Notes: a model not told the origin generated them from the sequence alone. Shown: positions 1 to 8,075, counted from the first letter of the stretch. The stretch: 40,653 bases of DNA from UMGS692 sp963653425 (GCA_963653425.1 CAVJWC010000009.1:1-40653), one strand, 5' to 3'. A program made the numbers and translations.

Positions 1-96
1 GGAAGCAACCCGCCCGATACGCAGAATCTTTTCGGCTCGTATGTCCGCAAGGTGAACCCTTTGGGACATATTTTATTATCGGCGCACAAGCCGACA

Positions 97-126
97 GAAT
101 TACGGATTTTGTCGTAATTCTTTTTT
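97..126 (+). terminator. intrinsic terminator of an off-window gene
   Basis: A perfect 8-bp stem (GAATTACG / CGTAATTC) with an 8-nt loop is followed by six T. It points rightward and probably ends a transcript that begins left of the window. An open frame from base 1 to the stop at 115-117 runs into this hairpin and resembles nothing I recognise. Confidence 0.7.
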
Positions 127-633
127 ATTATCAAGAAAATTCACTTAAACCGACCGATTTGGCTTTACGGACGGAAATTAAACTTTCACAATAAGCACTT
201 AAAATATACACAAAAAATAGAGATTTACGGGTAAAAAAGACGGACGAAAACCCAACTTACAGGAAAGTTAAACGGCAGTATAAGAGCCGAAAATTTCCCG
301 AAAAAAGAAAAACCGAATTGCGCGAAAAATTTTTATAAGCGAAAAACCGAAAAGTTTTATTTGTTTTCATTTTTTACGGACGGAAAAGCCTTTCCGTTCG
401 TCTTAATTTATAGCGGGCAAAGAAACCGCAAAAACGGGCAATCGAAGCCACGGAAAAGGGTTGCAAAAGTTGCATTACGGGTTGCAAGTTGCAAATACAC
501 GCACGGGAGAACGGATCGATGACCATTAACACGATTTTATAAAACGAGAATTTTCGGATAAACACATTAAAAAATAAAGAAAATCAGGATTCAGCACCGA
601 TTCATAAGGTTTATAAGGAGAAAATCAAAAAAC
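127..633. other. intergenic region upstream of the ABC exporter pair
   Basis: About 500 bp with no convincing gene. It is A/T-rich. A short run of TTGCAAR-like heptamers lies at about 458-500, similar in kind to the longer array in the MATE leader (28386-28605). I did not find a promoter with both boxes near consensus. The small minus-strand frame at 374-565 has no ribosome site or recognisable domain and is not called. Confidence 0.5.
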
Positions 634-2352
634 ATGCAAATATTAAAAGAACTTTCCAAATATAAAAAACAGATGATTTTTGCCTGTCTGTTTATAGGTT
701 TGGCGTCTTTTCTCGACCTTATGCTTCCGACGATTATGAGCAATATGATTGACGAAGGCATAAACAAGTCGGATATGAATTACATTTACACGCGCGGGCT
801 TTTAATGCTCGGCATAACCGTTATAAGCGTTTCGAGTTATCTTATCGCGGCTAAAAACGGTTCGATCGTCTGTTGCGGTTTTTTCGGCGATCTGGTAAAC
901 AAAACCTTCCGTAAGGTTGACGAAATGGACTTCGATCAGTTTTCCGAACTCGGTCCGTCCGCTCTGTTAACACGAACGGTAGAAGACGCTCAGCTTCTCA
1001 GCGAAGCCGTTTATTTCGTAATAAGAATGGTTATCGCTCTTCCAGTAACGCTTGTCGGCGGTGTGGTTTTAGCTTTCACGAAGAACGCCACGCTGTCGCT
1101 TATAATGTTCCTGTTCCTGCCGATTTTCGTAACGATGGTAGTGCTTATAGGACGTAAAATGATGAAGTGCTGGGAGGTTTCCGACAAGTATTTCGACAAA
1201 CAGACCGAGATACTCAGAGAACGCCTTTCGGGCATAAGAGTTATAAGAGCTTTCAACAAAGAAGACCACGAACACGAAAGAATCGTGGACGCAACCAACG
1301 TTATGGCGGACAACGTTATAAAAGCCAACGTAACGGGCGGTTTTATCGGTCCCGTCGCCCTCCTGCTTTTCAACGTAGCCACCGTTCTCATTCTGCTTAT
1401 CGGCGGAAAATCCGTACAGCCCGGCGGAACCTTCTCGGCTATCGACGTAATCGCCATAATTCAGTACATAACGATAATTATGAACAGCCTTATGATGTTC
1501 AGCTGGATGGTTTTGTTCTTCCCGAGAGTAAAGGTTAAAATGAACAGAATTTCCGAAGTTCTGAACGTCAAAACGGAAAAGGACGATTCCACGGGCAGTC
1601 TTAAACTCAAAGGCGACGTGGAATTCAAAGGCGTTTCTTTCAGATACGAAGGAGCAAGCGAATACGCCGTCAAGAATCTCGATATGAAGATAAAAAGCGG
1701 TCAGACCGTAGCCATAATAGGCGGTACGGGTTGCGGAAAATCCACCGTCGTTCAGCTTCTTATGGGCTTTTATAAACCCACCGAAGGCACTATTCTTTTC
1801 GACGGAAAGGACGCTTCCTCTCTGAGCCGTAAGGACATTCGCGACAACGTAAGTTGCGCCCTTCAGAAAAGCACTATCTTTTCCGCAACGGTAAAGGAAA
1901 ACGTGCTTATGGGTAAAGATTCGGCAACCGACGAAGAAGTGGAAAACGTTACCGACATCGCCGAAATAAGAGAATACATAAAGACGCTCGAAGGCGGTTA
2001 CGGTTACGAACTCGAACAGGGCGGAAGTAACCTTTCGGGCGGACAGAAACAGAGAATAGCCATAGCCCGCGCTATCGTAAAGCCGTCGGAGATATATATA
2101 TTCGACGACACATTCTCCGCGCTGGACTTTCTTACCGAAAGCAAGCTCAGAAAGAAACTTAACGAGTTTATCCGCGGAAAAACGCAGATCGTCATAACTC
2201 AGCGTATTTCCACCGCAATGAACGCCGACAGAATATTCGTTCTCGATAAGGGCGAAATCGTAGGAGCGGGCAAACACGAAGATTTAATCAGAGACTGCAC
2301 TATTTACAGAGAGATTTATCGTTCTCAGGTGGGAGGTGATCTCGATGAATAG
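634..2352 (+). CDS. ABC exporter half-transporter, degenerate-site subunit
   Basis: A 572-residue fused permease-ATPase (type IV exporter fold). The six-helix membrane domain covers roughly residues 10-300, followed by a nucleotide-binding domain. Walker A GGTGCGKST is at 363-371 and a canonical LSGGQ at 467-471. Walker B ends in Asp491-Asp492, so the catalytic Glu is replaced by Asp, and the H-loop has Gln523 instead of His (ITQRIST). These are the hallmarks of the non-catalytic partner in heterodimeric exporters such as TM287/288 or BmrCD. AGGAG lies 13 nt before the ATG, which is a little far. It overlaps the next gene by 8 nt, so the two are translated together. The substrate is unknown; drug or lipid export is the usual family role. 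Family assignment is firm, substrate is not. Confidence 0.93.
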   Translation: MQILKELSKYKKQMIFACLFIGLASFLDLMLPTIMSNMIDEGINKSDMNYIYTRGLLMLGITVISVSSYLIAAKNGSIVCCGFFGDLVNKTFRKVDEMDFDQFSELGPSALLTRTVEDAQLLSEAVYFVIRMVIALPVTLVGGVVLAFTKNATLSLIMFLFLPIFVTMVVLIGRKMMKCWEVSDKYFDKQTEILRERLSGIRVIRAFNKEDHEHERIVDATNVMADNVIKANVTGGFIGPVALLLFNVATVLILLIGGKSVQPGGTFSAIDVIAIIQYITIIMNSLMMFSWMVLFFPRVKVKMNRISEVLNVKTEKDDSTGSLKLKGDVEFKGVSFRYEGASEYAVKNLDMKIKSGQTVAIIGGTGCGKSTVVQLLMGFYKPTEGTILFDGKDASSLSRKDIRDNVSCALQKSTIFSATVKENVLMGKDSATDEEVENVTDIAEIREYIKTLEGGYGYELEQGGSNLSGGQKQRIAIARAIVKPSEIYIFDDTFSALDFLTESKLRKKLNEFIRGKTQIVITQRISTAMNADRIFVLDKGEIVGAGKHEDLIRDCTIYREIYRSQVGGDLDE

Positions 2353-4159
2353 AGACGAAAGACGAGAGCTTGAAAAGAAAGAGCTTCAGGCTAAATATCC
2401 AGCAGGCAAAATCGTTTTAAGACTTATTAAAGACACCAAACCCATCCGTACGGGACTTATCATAGCGACGATTTTCTCGCTTATTTCGGTTGCGGTCGCG
2501 CTTACCGGTTCGGAACTTATCGGACGGCTCACCAACAGCCTTAACGACTACTACAACGGCGTTACGGAAGTTTTTGACGTTGAACGGCTTACCCGCATAT
2601 GTATGATTCTTCTCGGAATGTATATCGCGAAATTCGTTGCGGATACGGGCAAGATGATTATTATGAACAACTACGTTTCGAGGATTTTCACGGCGTCGCT
2701 CAGAATAAGCCTTTCGGACAAGATACGTAAACTTCCCGTAAGTTTCGTGGACACGACGCCTTTCGGCGAAGTCATAGCGAGAATGAGCCACGACGTCAGT
2801 AATATGGGAACGAGCGTTCATTCCGTTATGGAAATGACGATAACGGGCGTTTTGCAGATTATAGCCATAACCGTGCTGATGTTCGTGAAGAACCCTCTGC
2901 TTGCGGCTATCGTCGTGGTTATGCTTCCCGTAAGCTTCTTTATCTCGACTAAAATATCCTTCCTCGGAGAGAAGTATTACGCAGAACAGAGAAAACTTTC
3001 GGGTAAAATGTACTCTCATATAGAGGAACATTACGGCGGATACAGAACGGTCAAAGCCTATAACCTCGAAAAATCTCAGGAAAACAAACTTAACGAAATT
3101 ACCAAGGCTTACAAAAAAAGCGGTGAAAAAAGCTTTTTCTTCTCGGAAATGGTTTCGCCCCTTATAAGCCTTTCCAACAACCTCTGCTTCGTCGCGATAT
3201 GTATAATAGGCGGTATATTCGCGGTAGAAAAAACGCTTAACGTCGGCGAAGTGGTAACCGTTATTCTTCTTGCGAAACAGCTCGCAGGTCCTATCGAAAA
3301 CATAGCTTCGTCTATGAGTATGTTCCAGAGCGTACTTGCTTCGTCGAGAAGAGTTTACAACGTTCTGGACAAAGAAGAAATGCCCGTACTCGAAAACCCC
3401 GCGCACCTTCCCAAACAGGAAGGAAACGTGGAGTTCAGACATATTGCCTTCGGTTATACCGACAAACCGCTTATTACCGACCTTTCATTTAAGGCCCGAA
3501 GCGGACAGAAAGTCGCGATAGTAGGTCCTACGGGAGGCGGAAAAACCACGCTTATAAACCTGCTTATGCGCTTCTACGACATCAGTTCGGGACAGATTTT
3601 AATCGACGGAACGGATATTATGACCGTATCGCGCGACGAACTCCGTTCGCGGTTCAGTATGGTTTTACAGGACACGTGGCTGTTTGACGGAACGATAAAA
3701 GACAACGTCGCTTTCGGAAGCGAAAACGCCACCGACGAGGAGATCATAAAAGCCTGCGAAGCCGCCTACTGCGACCACTTCATAAAAACCCTTCCAAAAG
3801 GTTACGACACCGTCGTAAACAACGATATTTCCACGATAAGCGCGGGACAGAAACAGCTTCTTACCATCGCGAGAGCCTTCCTCGCAAACAGACCTATGCT
3901 TATCCTCGACGAAGCCACCTCGAACGTCGATACGCGAACGGAAATTCTCATTCAGAAGGCTATGGACCAGCTTATGGACGGCAGGACGAGTTTCGTTATC
4001 GCGCACAGACTCTCCACGATAGTGGACGCCGACCTTATCCTCGTCGTCAATAACGGCAACATCGTCGAGCAAGGCACGCATAAAGAGCTTCTTGCTAAAC
4101 AAGGCTTCTACTACGAGCTTTATAACAGTCAGTACGCCTTGGCAAGACTTAAACGGTAA
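2345..4159 (+). CDS. ABC exporter half-transporter, catalytic subunit
   Basis: A 604-residue exporter half. I start it at the ATG at 2345 (MNRDERR), 8 nt after a GGGAGGTGAT ribosome site, rather than three codons upstream. The membrane domain covers about residues 35-320. The ATPase has Walker A GPTGGGKTT near 394-402, Walker B LILDEATS with the catalytic Glu523, and an H-loop His554. Its signature is ISAGQ instead of LSGGQ. This complements the upstream partner exactly: one composite site (this Walker A/B plus the partner LSGGQ) is catalytic, and the other (partner DD and Gln plus this ISAGQ) is degenerate. The pair therefore forms an asymmetric heterodimer in the cytoplasmic membrane. A tandem repeat array and a strong terminator follow. 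Confidence 0.94.
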   Translation: MNRDERRELEKKELQAKYPAGKIVLRLIKDTKPIRTGLIIATIFSLISVAVALTGSELIGRLTNSLNDYYNGVTEVFDVERLTRICMILLGMYIAKFVADTGKMIIMNNYVSRIFTASLRISLSDKIRKLPVSFVDTTPFGEVIARMSHDVSNMGTSVHSVMEMTITGVLQIIAITVLMFVKNPLLAAIVVVMLPVSFFISTKISFLGEKYYAEQRKLSGKMYSHIEEHYGGYRTVKAYNLEKSQENKLNEITKAYKKSGEKSFFFSEMVSPLISLSNNLCFVAICIIGGIFAVEKTLNVGEVVTVILLAKQLAGPIENIASSMSMFQSVLASSRRVYNVLDKEEMPVLENPAHLPKQEGNVEFRHIAFGYTDKPLITDLSFKARSGQKVAIVGPTGGGKTTLINLLMRFYDISSGQILIDGTDIMTVSRDELRSRFSMVLQDTWLFDGTIKDNVAFGSENATDEEIIKACEAAYCDHFIKTLPKGYDTVVNNDISTISAGQKQLLTIARAFLANRPMLILDEATSNVDTRTEILIQKAMDQLMDGRTSFVIAHRLSTIVDADLILVVNNGNIVEQGTHKELLAKQGFYYELYNSQYALARLKR

Positions 4160-4190
4160 CTCGCCTTCCGCGGATTTCAAAGCTTCCCGA

Positions 4191-4316
4191 ACGAAACGTG
4201 AAGTTCGCCCAACGAACGTTAAAGTTGACGGAACGAAAAGCGAAGTCGGTTAAACGAAACTTGAAGTTCGTTGAACGAATCTGAAAGTTAGTTAAACGAA
4301 AAGCGAAGTTCGCGGA
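4191..4316. repeat. six tandem 21-bp degenerate repeats
   Basis: Six consecutive 21-bp units begin ACGAAA and carry a GAAGTTCG core. The boundaries are 4191-4211, 4212-4232, 4233-4253, 4254-4274, 4275-4295 and 4296-4316. Unit junctions tend to form the palindrome TTCGTT-G-AACGAA. The array starts 32 bp after the stop of the exporter gene and precedes its terminator. A related array lies at 7853-7987. Confidence 0.85.
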
Positions 4317-4362
4317 ATAAATCACGGAATCTATCGGCTGAACGACTAACCGAAAACAAACG

Positions 4363-4393
4363 AAAACCCGAAGTTATGCGCTTCGGGTTTTTT
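4363..4393 (+). terminator. terminator of the ABC exporter operon
   Basis: Stem AAAACCCGAAG / CTTCGGGTTTT with a 7-nt loop and a T tract. The minus-strand reading also ends in TTTT, so it may work in both directions and also end the gene at 4424-4960. Confidence 0.85.
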
Positions 4394-4423
4394 GTAAAAT
4401 TAAGGCTATCCGAGTAGGTGCGG

Positions 4424-4960
4424 CTATTTGAAAAGATGCGGAAAATGCTCTCTTAAAAAGGCTTCGTATTCGGGACTCGGATCGGTTTTAAGATTTTCGA
4501 TTTCGCGGACTATTATTCTTTCCGACTGCTCTTTGGCTTTTTGCGGTAAATCTTCGTAATAATGAAGTATAAGTTCGCCTTCGCGGTCAAGCCTTTTAAG
4601 TTCTTCGTAAATATCGGGGATTTCCTCGAAAGAATCGGGCTTTACGGGCTGTTCGGAAGTGTAAACCCACGGCATTTTCGGAAGTCTCGGCAGATTTTCG
4701 CTCTGAACGGTATAGACGAAGCCTTTCTTGCCTTTATAGAAAAGCTCGGTTTGTCCGCCGAAATACTCTTCGTAGTGCAGTTTTCCGTCGCTTCCGAAAA
4801 CGTAGGTGAAAAAGCCGAGAGGACGCGTCAGGTAGTTGCTTGCGTATATAACCGCAAGAGGTCTGCTGTCCGTGAGATAAACCAAAGGTTTTTCGTGATT
4901 GCTCGTTTGGGGAATAAGCTCGGTTATCCCCGTCGTGCTGCTTCCGTGATAAAGTTTCAT
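4424..4960 (-). CDS. conserved hypothetical protein, ADP-ribosyltransferase-like N-terminus
   Basis: A 178-residue soluble protein. The N-terminus (MKLYHGSSTTGITELIP, then VYLTDSR and AVIYASNY) has the LYHGS...YLT pattern seen in DUF3990-type and other ART-fold proteins. A YEEYFGG segment follows at about 83-89. The C-terminal half is charged and probably helical (LKRLDREGEL, then REIENL). I recognise it as a type of conserved clostridial hypothetical, but the catalytic activity is unproven. The start is supported by AAAGGAG upstream and by a promoter at 5001-5029. It is transcribed alone, divergent from a small-RNA-like unit, and ends toward the terminator at 4363-4393. ART-fold membership is a pattern judgement only. 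Confidence 0.7.
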   Translation of the reverse strand: MKLYHGSSTTGITELIPQTSNHEKPLVYLTDSRPLAVIYASNYLTRPLGFFTYVFGSDGKLHYEEYFGGQTELFYKGKKGFVYTVQSENLPRLPKMPWVYTSEQPVKPDSFEEIPDIYEELKRLDREGELILHYYEDLPQKAKEQSERIIVREIENLKTDPSPEYEAFLREHFPHLFK

Positions 4961-5000
4961 ACAGGTCTCTCCTTTTTATATTTGTGATGAAGCTATCTGT

Positions 5001-5029
5001 ATTATATATCAAAAAAAATTACAAAACAA
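5001..5029 (-). promoter_or_regulatory. sigma-A-type promoter for the 4424-4960 gene
   Basis: On the minus strand TTGTTT (5024-5029), a 17-nt spacer and TATAAT (5001-5006) lie about 40 bp before the start codon. It is back-to-back with the plus-strand promoter at 5033-5061; the two -35 boxes are 3 bp apart. Confidence 0.7.
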
Positions 5030-5032
5030 GTC

Positions 5033-5061
5033 TTGTTTTTTGTCGATTTTTGTGGTATAAT
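5033..5061 (+). promoter_or_regulatory. sigma-A-type promoter with no gene directly after it
   Basis: TTGTTT (5033-5038), a 17-nt spacer and TATAAT (5056-5061). The next feature is a terminator at 5115-5145 rather than an open reading frame, so it probably drives a short RNA. Confidence 0.65.
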
Positions 5062-5067
5062 ATATAC

Positions 5068-5145
5068 TGTAAAAAGCGTTATATAAAAACGCAAAATCGA
5101 ATATATCCTATCGCAAAGCCTTGCCGAAGCGGTAAGGCTTTTTAA
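5068..5145 (+). ncRNA. candidate small RNA of about 76 nt
   Basis: The interval between the promoter at 5033-5061 and an intrinsic terminator. A small hairpin GCGTT...AACGC comes first, then the terminator stem AAAGCCTTGCC / GGTAAGGCTTT with a 5-nt loop and T run. No start codon with a ribosome site is evident inside. It could instead be a terminated leader for the operon at 5406, but that operon has its own promoter at 5223-5251. Expression has not been shown. Confidence 0.45.
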
Positions 5146-5222
5146 TTTCGGTAAACCTTTAATAAGCGAAAACAAAAAACCTGCCGGAAAAACAAAAAAA
5201 TTGAAAAACGGCTTATAAATAT

Positions 5223-5251
5223 TTGTAAAACGCAGAAAAAAATGATATAAT
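5223..5251 (+). promoter_or_regulatory. promoter of the scaffold/GGGtGRT operon
   Basis: TTGTAA (5223-5228), a 17-nt spacer and a perfect TATAAT (5246-5251). The predicted transcript start near 5258 leaves a leader of about 148 nt. Confidence 0.75.
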
Positions 5252-5400
5252 AACGCAGTAAAGCAAACTTAGCGGTTTGCATTATTATAGACAGAATACG
5301 GCTTCGACAAAAGACTGCGTTAAAGTACGGGCGCAAGTCCTGTTCGAACCGACAACCACCGCAAAAGCGGTTCCACAAGATATATTTAGTACGGAGGATA
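5252..5400 (+). promoter_or_regulatory. structured 5' leader, possible cis-regulatory RNA
   Basis: The leader has several possible helices: GCAAAC/GTTTGC with a 6-nt loop (about 5263-5280); ACGGG/CCTGT closing a short loop that itself can form GGGC-GCAA-GTCC; and two mutually exclusive hairpins near the end, GAACCG...CGGTTC and ACCGC-AAAA-GCGGT. A 9-nt inverted repeat pairs 5251-5259 with 5314-5322, although its left arm overlaps the transcript start. It ends at GGAGGATAG before the ATG. I could not match it to a riboswitch class I know (S-box, THF, cobalamin, T-box and c-di-GMP were considered). Confidence 0.45.
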
Positions 5401-5405
5401 GATAA

Positions 5406-6098
5406 ATGCAATATTCACATGAAATTCAGGAAATGGCTTGCGTTAAAAAAGGCTGCAACCACGGACCGGCTCCTATTCCGGAAGAAGGCAAATGGGTTGC
5501 TTCAAAAGAAATCAAAGATATATCGGGCCTTACTCACGGCATCGGCTGGTGCGCGCCTCAGCAGGGAGCCTGCAAGCTCACTCTTAACGTTAAAAACGGC
5601 ATAATCGAAGAAGCTCTCGTAGAAACCATAGGTTGTTCGGGTATGACGCATTCCGCGGCTATGGCGGGCGAAATTCTCGTAGGAAAGACCATTCTCGAAG
5701 CTCTCAACACCGACCTCGTATGCGACGCAATAAACGTTGCTATGAGAGAACTCTTCCTTCAGATAGTTTACGGAAGAACTCAGTCGGCTTTCTCGGACGA
5801 CGGTCTTCCCATCGGCGCAGGTCTCGAAGATCTCGGAAAAGGTCTCCGCAGTCAGATAGGTACGATTTATTCCACCAACCTCAAGGGCGTAAGATACCTC
5901 GAAACTACCGAAGGTTACACCACCAAACTTGCTCTTGACGAAAACGGCGAAGTTATCGGTTACGAAAACGTTCATCTCGGAAAGATGATGGACTTCATCA
6001 AGAAGGGAAGCACTCCCGAAGAAGCTTTGAAGAAAGCTACCACCAGATACGGAAGATACGACGAAGCGGCAAAATATATTGATCCGCGTCAGGAATAA
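5406..6098 (+). CDS. NifU-like iron-sulfur scaffold family protein
   Basis: A 230-residue soluble protein with NifU-N-like features. A GWCAPQQGACKLTL segment (Cys49, Cys56) is followed by a beta-rich stretch ending ETIGCSGMTHSAA (Cys77) and a later Cys105 in TDLVCDAIN. N-terminal Cys12 and Cys17 add to the cysteine set. Scaffold proteins of this family bind transient Fe-S clusters, but whether this clostridial branch does so is not established to my knowledge. GGAGG sits 9 nt before the ATG. The next gene follows after 11 nt with its own AAGGAGG; the two form a recurrent clostridial pair. Family placement is confident, activity is not. Confidence 0.85.
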   Translation: MQYSHEIQEMACVKKGCNHGPAPIPEEGKWVASKEIKDISGLTHGIGWCAPQQGACKLTLNVKNGIIEEALVETIGCSGMTHSAAMAGEILVGKTILEALNTDLVCDAINVAMRELFLQIVYGRTQSAFSDDGLPIGAGLEDLGKGLRSQIGTIYSTNLKGVRYLETTEGYTTKLALDENGEVIGYENVHLGKMMDFIKKGSTPEEALKKATTRYGRYDEAAKYIDPRQE

Positions 6099-6109
6099 GG
6101 AGGCAGGCA

Positions 6110-7111
6110 ATGGTTAAATTTGAAGGTTACGACAGACGTATAGAAAAAATCAACACTAAACTTGCGGAATTGAATATGAATTCCCTCGAAGAAGCAAGAG
6201 ACCTTTGCCTCGCTAAAGGTATCGACGTAGAAAAAATCGTTAAATCCATTCAGCCCATAGCTTTCGACAACGCAGTCTGGGCTTACACTTTGGGTTGCGC
6301 AATCGCTATAAAGAAGAACGCAAACAAAGCCGCAGACGCTGCCGTTGCTATCGGCGAAGGCTTACAGACTTTCTGTATCCCGGGAAGCGTTGCCGACCAG
6401 AGAAAAGTAGGTCTCGGTCACGGTAACCTCGGCGGAATGCTTTTGAGCGACGAAACCAAGTGTTTCGCTTTCCTTGCAGGTCACGAAAGCTTTGCTGCCG
6501 CAGAAGGCGCAATCGGTATTGCCAAGACCGCAAACAAAGTAAGAAAGGTTCCCCTTAAAGTTATCCTTAACGGTCTCGGAAAGGACGCTGCTTATATCAT
6601 CAGCAGAATAAACGGCTTCACTTACGTTCCCACGAAGTACGATTACTATACGGGAGAACTCAAAGTCGGTCCCGAAAAGGCTTTCTCCACGGGCGAAAAG
6701 GCTAAAGTCCGTTGCTACGGCGCAGACGACGTAAACGAAGGCGTCGCTATTATGATCAAGGAAGGCGTTGACGTTTCCATTACGGGCAACAGCACCAACC
6801 CCACGAGATTCCAGCACCCCGTTGCAGGCACTTACAAGAAATGGGCTAACGAAAACGGCAAGAAATACTTCTCGGTTGCTTCGGGCGGCGGCACGGGCAG
6901 AACGCTTCACCCCGATAACGTTGCGGCAGGTCCCGCTTCTTACGGCATGACGGACACTATGGGACGTATGCACGGCGACGCACAGTTCGCAGGAAGCTCT
7001 TCCGTTCCCGCACACGTAGAAATGATGGGACTTATCGGTATGGGCAACAACCCCATGGTCGGCGCAACCGTAGCTCTCGCGGTTTCCGTAGAAGAAGCTT
7101 TGAAAGCGTAA
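6110..7111 (+). CDS. GGGtGRT family protein
   Basis: A 333-residue soluble protein named for its signature, seen here as ASGGGTGRTLHPDN at about residues 257-270, followed by a glycine-rich conserved C-terminus (HVEMMGLIGMGNNPMVGA). The function of the family is unknown; it is repeatedly found next to the NifU-like scaffold as it is here. A short helical N-terminus precedes an Ala/Gly-rich core (AIAIKKNANKAADAAVAIGEGLQ region). It is translated from an AAGGAGG site 11 bp after the scaffold gene and ends before a strong terminator, so the two genes form a closed operon. No signal peptide or membrane segment is seen. Confidence 0.92.
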   Translation: MVKFEGYDRRIEKINTKLAELNMNSLEEARDLCLAKGIDVEKIVKSIQPIAFDNAVWAYTLGCAIAIKKNANKAADAAVAIGEGLQTFCIPGSVADQRKVGLGHGNLGGMLLSDETKCFAFLAGHESFAAAEGAIGIAKTANKVRKVPLKVILNGLGKDAAYIISRINGFTYVPTKYDYYTGELKVGPEKAFSTGEKAKVRCYGADDVNEGVAIMIKEGVDVSITGNSTNPTRFQHPVAGTYKKWANENGKKYFSVASGGGTGRTLHPDNVAAGPASYGMTDTMGRMHGDAQFAGSSSVPAHVEMMGLIGMGNNPMVGATVALAVSVEEALKA

Positions 7112-7175
7112 CGAATAAACTCATATTCCGCAAAGGAAGTCTGCAGTGTCTTTCTCTGCGGTTAAACAAACCGAA

Positions 7176-7213
7176 AACCTTCTTTCTTTCTTTTAAGAAA
7201 GAAGGTTATTTTT
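7176..7213 (+). terminator. terminator of the scaffold/GGGtGRT operon
   Basis: A perfect 13-bp stem (AACCTTCTTTCTT / AAGAAAGAAGGTT), a 6-nt loop and a T-rich tail. The stem resembles the CTTTCTTT/AAAGAAAG palindromes of the dispersed element described elsewhere in this window. Confidence 0.9.
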
Positions 7214-7227
7214 AATACGAGGATAAA

Positions 7228-7851
7228 ATGGATAATTACAGAATCAAGTCGTATTTAATGGAAGGGGAAAACGTCCTTTGGGAAGGCGACGCAGGCAATA
7301 AAGTAAGTCTTTCGGCACGCAGAGGCGGTCAGCTTTTTCAGATAATATTCGGTTGGATGTTTTTCGGATTCGCGCTTGCCTGGACGATTATAGTTTCTTT
7401 GGCTATGGCAACCACGGGTTCGTTTTCCGTCGTTATGCCCGTTTTAGGCGTGCCTTTTATGATAGCTGGACTGTTCGTCGCTTTCGGCGGAATCGCAACA
7501 CAGAAAATGCTTTATAAAGACTGCGTGTACGTCGCAACCGACAGACGTGTCGTTGCCTTTACCAAGAAAAACGTGCGCTCGATGGAATACGAAAACATGG
7601 AACAGCCCGAATTGATTTACGGCAAGAACGATAGCGACCGCGGTTGGCTTATTCTCAAAAAAACGACGTCGACGTTCGAAGTCCCCGCCTTTTCGTCAAG
7701 CGCGCGCACTTCCGTCCGCGTCAACACCTCCACGAGCGACTATCTGATTTTACAGGATATTAAGGACGTAACTCAGGCGTATAAAATCATTGTTGACGCC
7801 CGCGACCGCCGACTCAACGGCAAGACCGACGCAACCCAAAACAACGCTTAA
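7228..7851 (+). CDS. membrane protein with bacterial PH-like domain
   Basis: A 207-residue protein. The N-terminal MEGENVLWEGDAG motif is typical of bacterial PH (bPH) proteins. Two membrane segments follow at about residues 37-60 and 68-90. A cytoplasmic beta-rich part (YVATDRRVVAF, IYGKNDSDRGWLILKK) is consistent with a bPH2-type fold, and the tail is polar. Function is unknown; these proteins are usually minor membrane components. It lies 15 bp after the upstream terminator, preceded by a weak ACGAGG site. It is followed by a 21-bp-period repeat array and a terminator, so it is probably monocistronic. Confidence 0.75.
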   Translation: MDNYRIKSYLMEGENVLWEGDAGNKVSLSARRGGQLFQIIFGWMFFGFALAWTIIVSLAMATTGSFSVVMPVLGVPFMIAGLFVAFGGIATQKMLYKDCVYVATDRRVVAFTKKNVRSMEYENMEQPELIYGKNDSDRGWLILKKTTSTFEVPAFSSSARTSVRVNTSTSDYLILQDIKDVTQAYKIIVDARDRRLNGKTDATQNNA

Positions 7852-7852
7852 A

Positions 7853-7987
7853 ACGAAGTTGGTTGAACGAAAAACCAAGTTCGTTGAACGAGCAGTTGAA
7901 TTCGCTTAACGAAAGCTTGGTTCGTTGAACGAAAGCTAAGTTCGTTAAATAAAGCTAAGTTTGTCGAACGAAACTTTGAATTTAAGA
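7853..7987. repeat. tandem 19-21 bp degenerate repeats
   Basis: One partial (7853-7866) and six full units begin ACGAA(A) and carry AAGTTCGTT. Unit starts are 7867, 7888, 7909, 7929, 7949 and 7968. It has the same consensus as the array at 4191-4316 and the same placement, directly after a stop codon and before a terminator with the same CCCGAAG/CTTCGGG stem. Confidence 0.8.
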
Positions 7988-8036
7988 AATAAACGACTGT
8001 TTTATTAAACAGCAACCAGACAAACGAATTTATGAT

Positions 8037-8075
8037 AAAACCCGAAGTGAAGAACGCTTCGGGTTTTAGTTTTAT
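8037..8075 (+). terminator. bidirectional terminator between convergent genes
   Basis: Stem AAAACCCGAAG / CTTCGGGTTTT with a 9-nt loop and T-rich flanks on both strands. It lies between the plus-strand PH-like gene and the minus-strand gene ending at 8147. Confidence 0.8.

Noticed and set aside
1..117. Open frame from the window edge to a stop at 115-117
   Set aside because: It ends inside a terminator hairpin and matches nothing; it could be the tail of an upstream gene, but the sequence cannot show it.
1069..2277. 402-codon open frame on the minus strand, antisense to the first ABC gene
   Set aside because: No ribosome site, no recognisable domain, biased residue content; it mirrors the codon pattern of the clear ABC gene on the other strand.
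5320..5375. GGTTCGAAC on the minus strand, considered as the T-loop of a tRNA-like RNA
   Set aside because: The flanking five-base stem does not pair and no acceptor or anticodon arm can be built.
5252..5400. Assignment of the leader to S-box, THF, T-box or c-di-GMP classes
   Set aside because: Short similarities such as GACAACC occur, but the conserved cores and helix order of those classes are absent.
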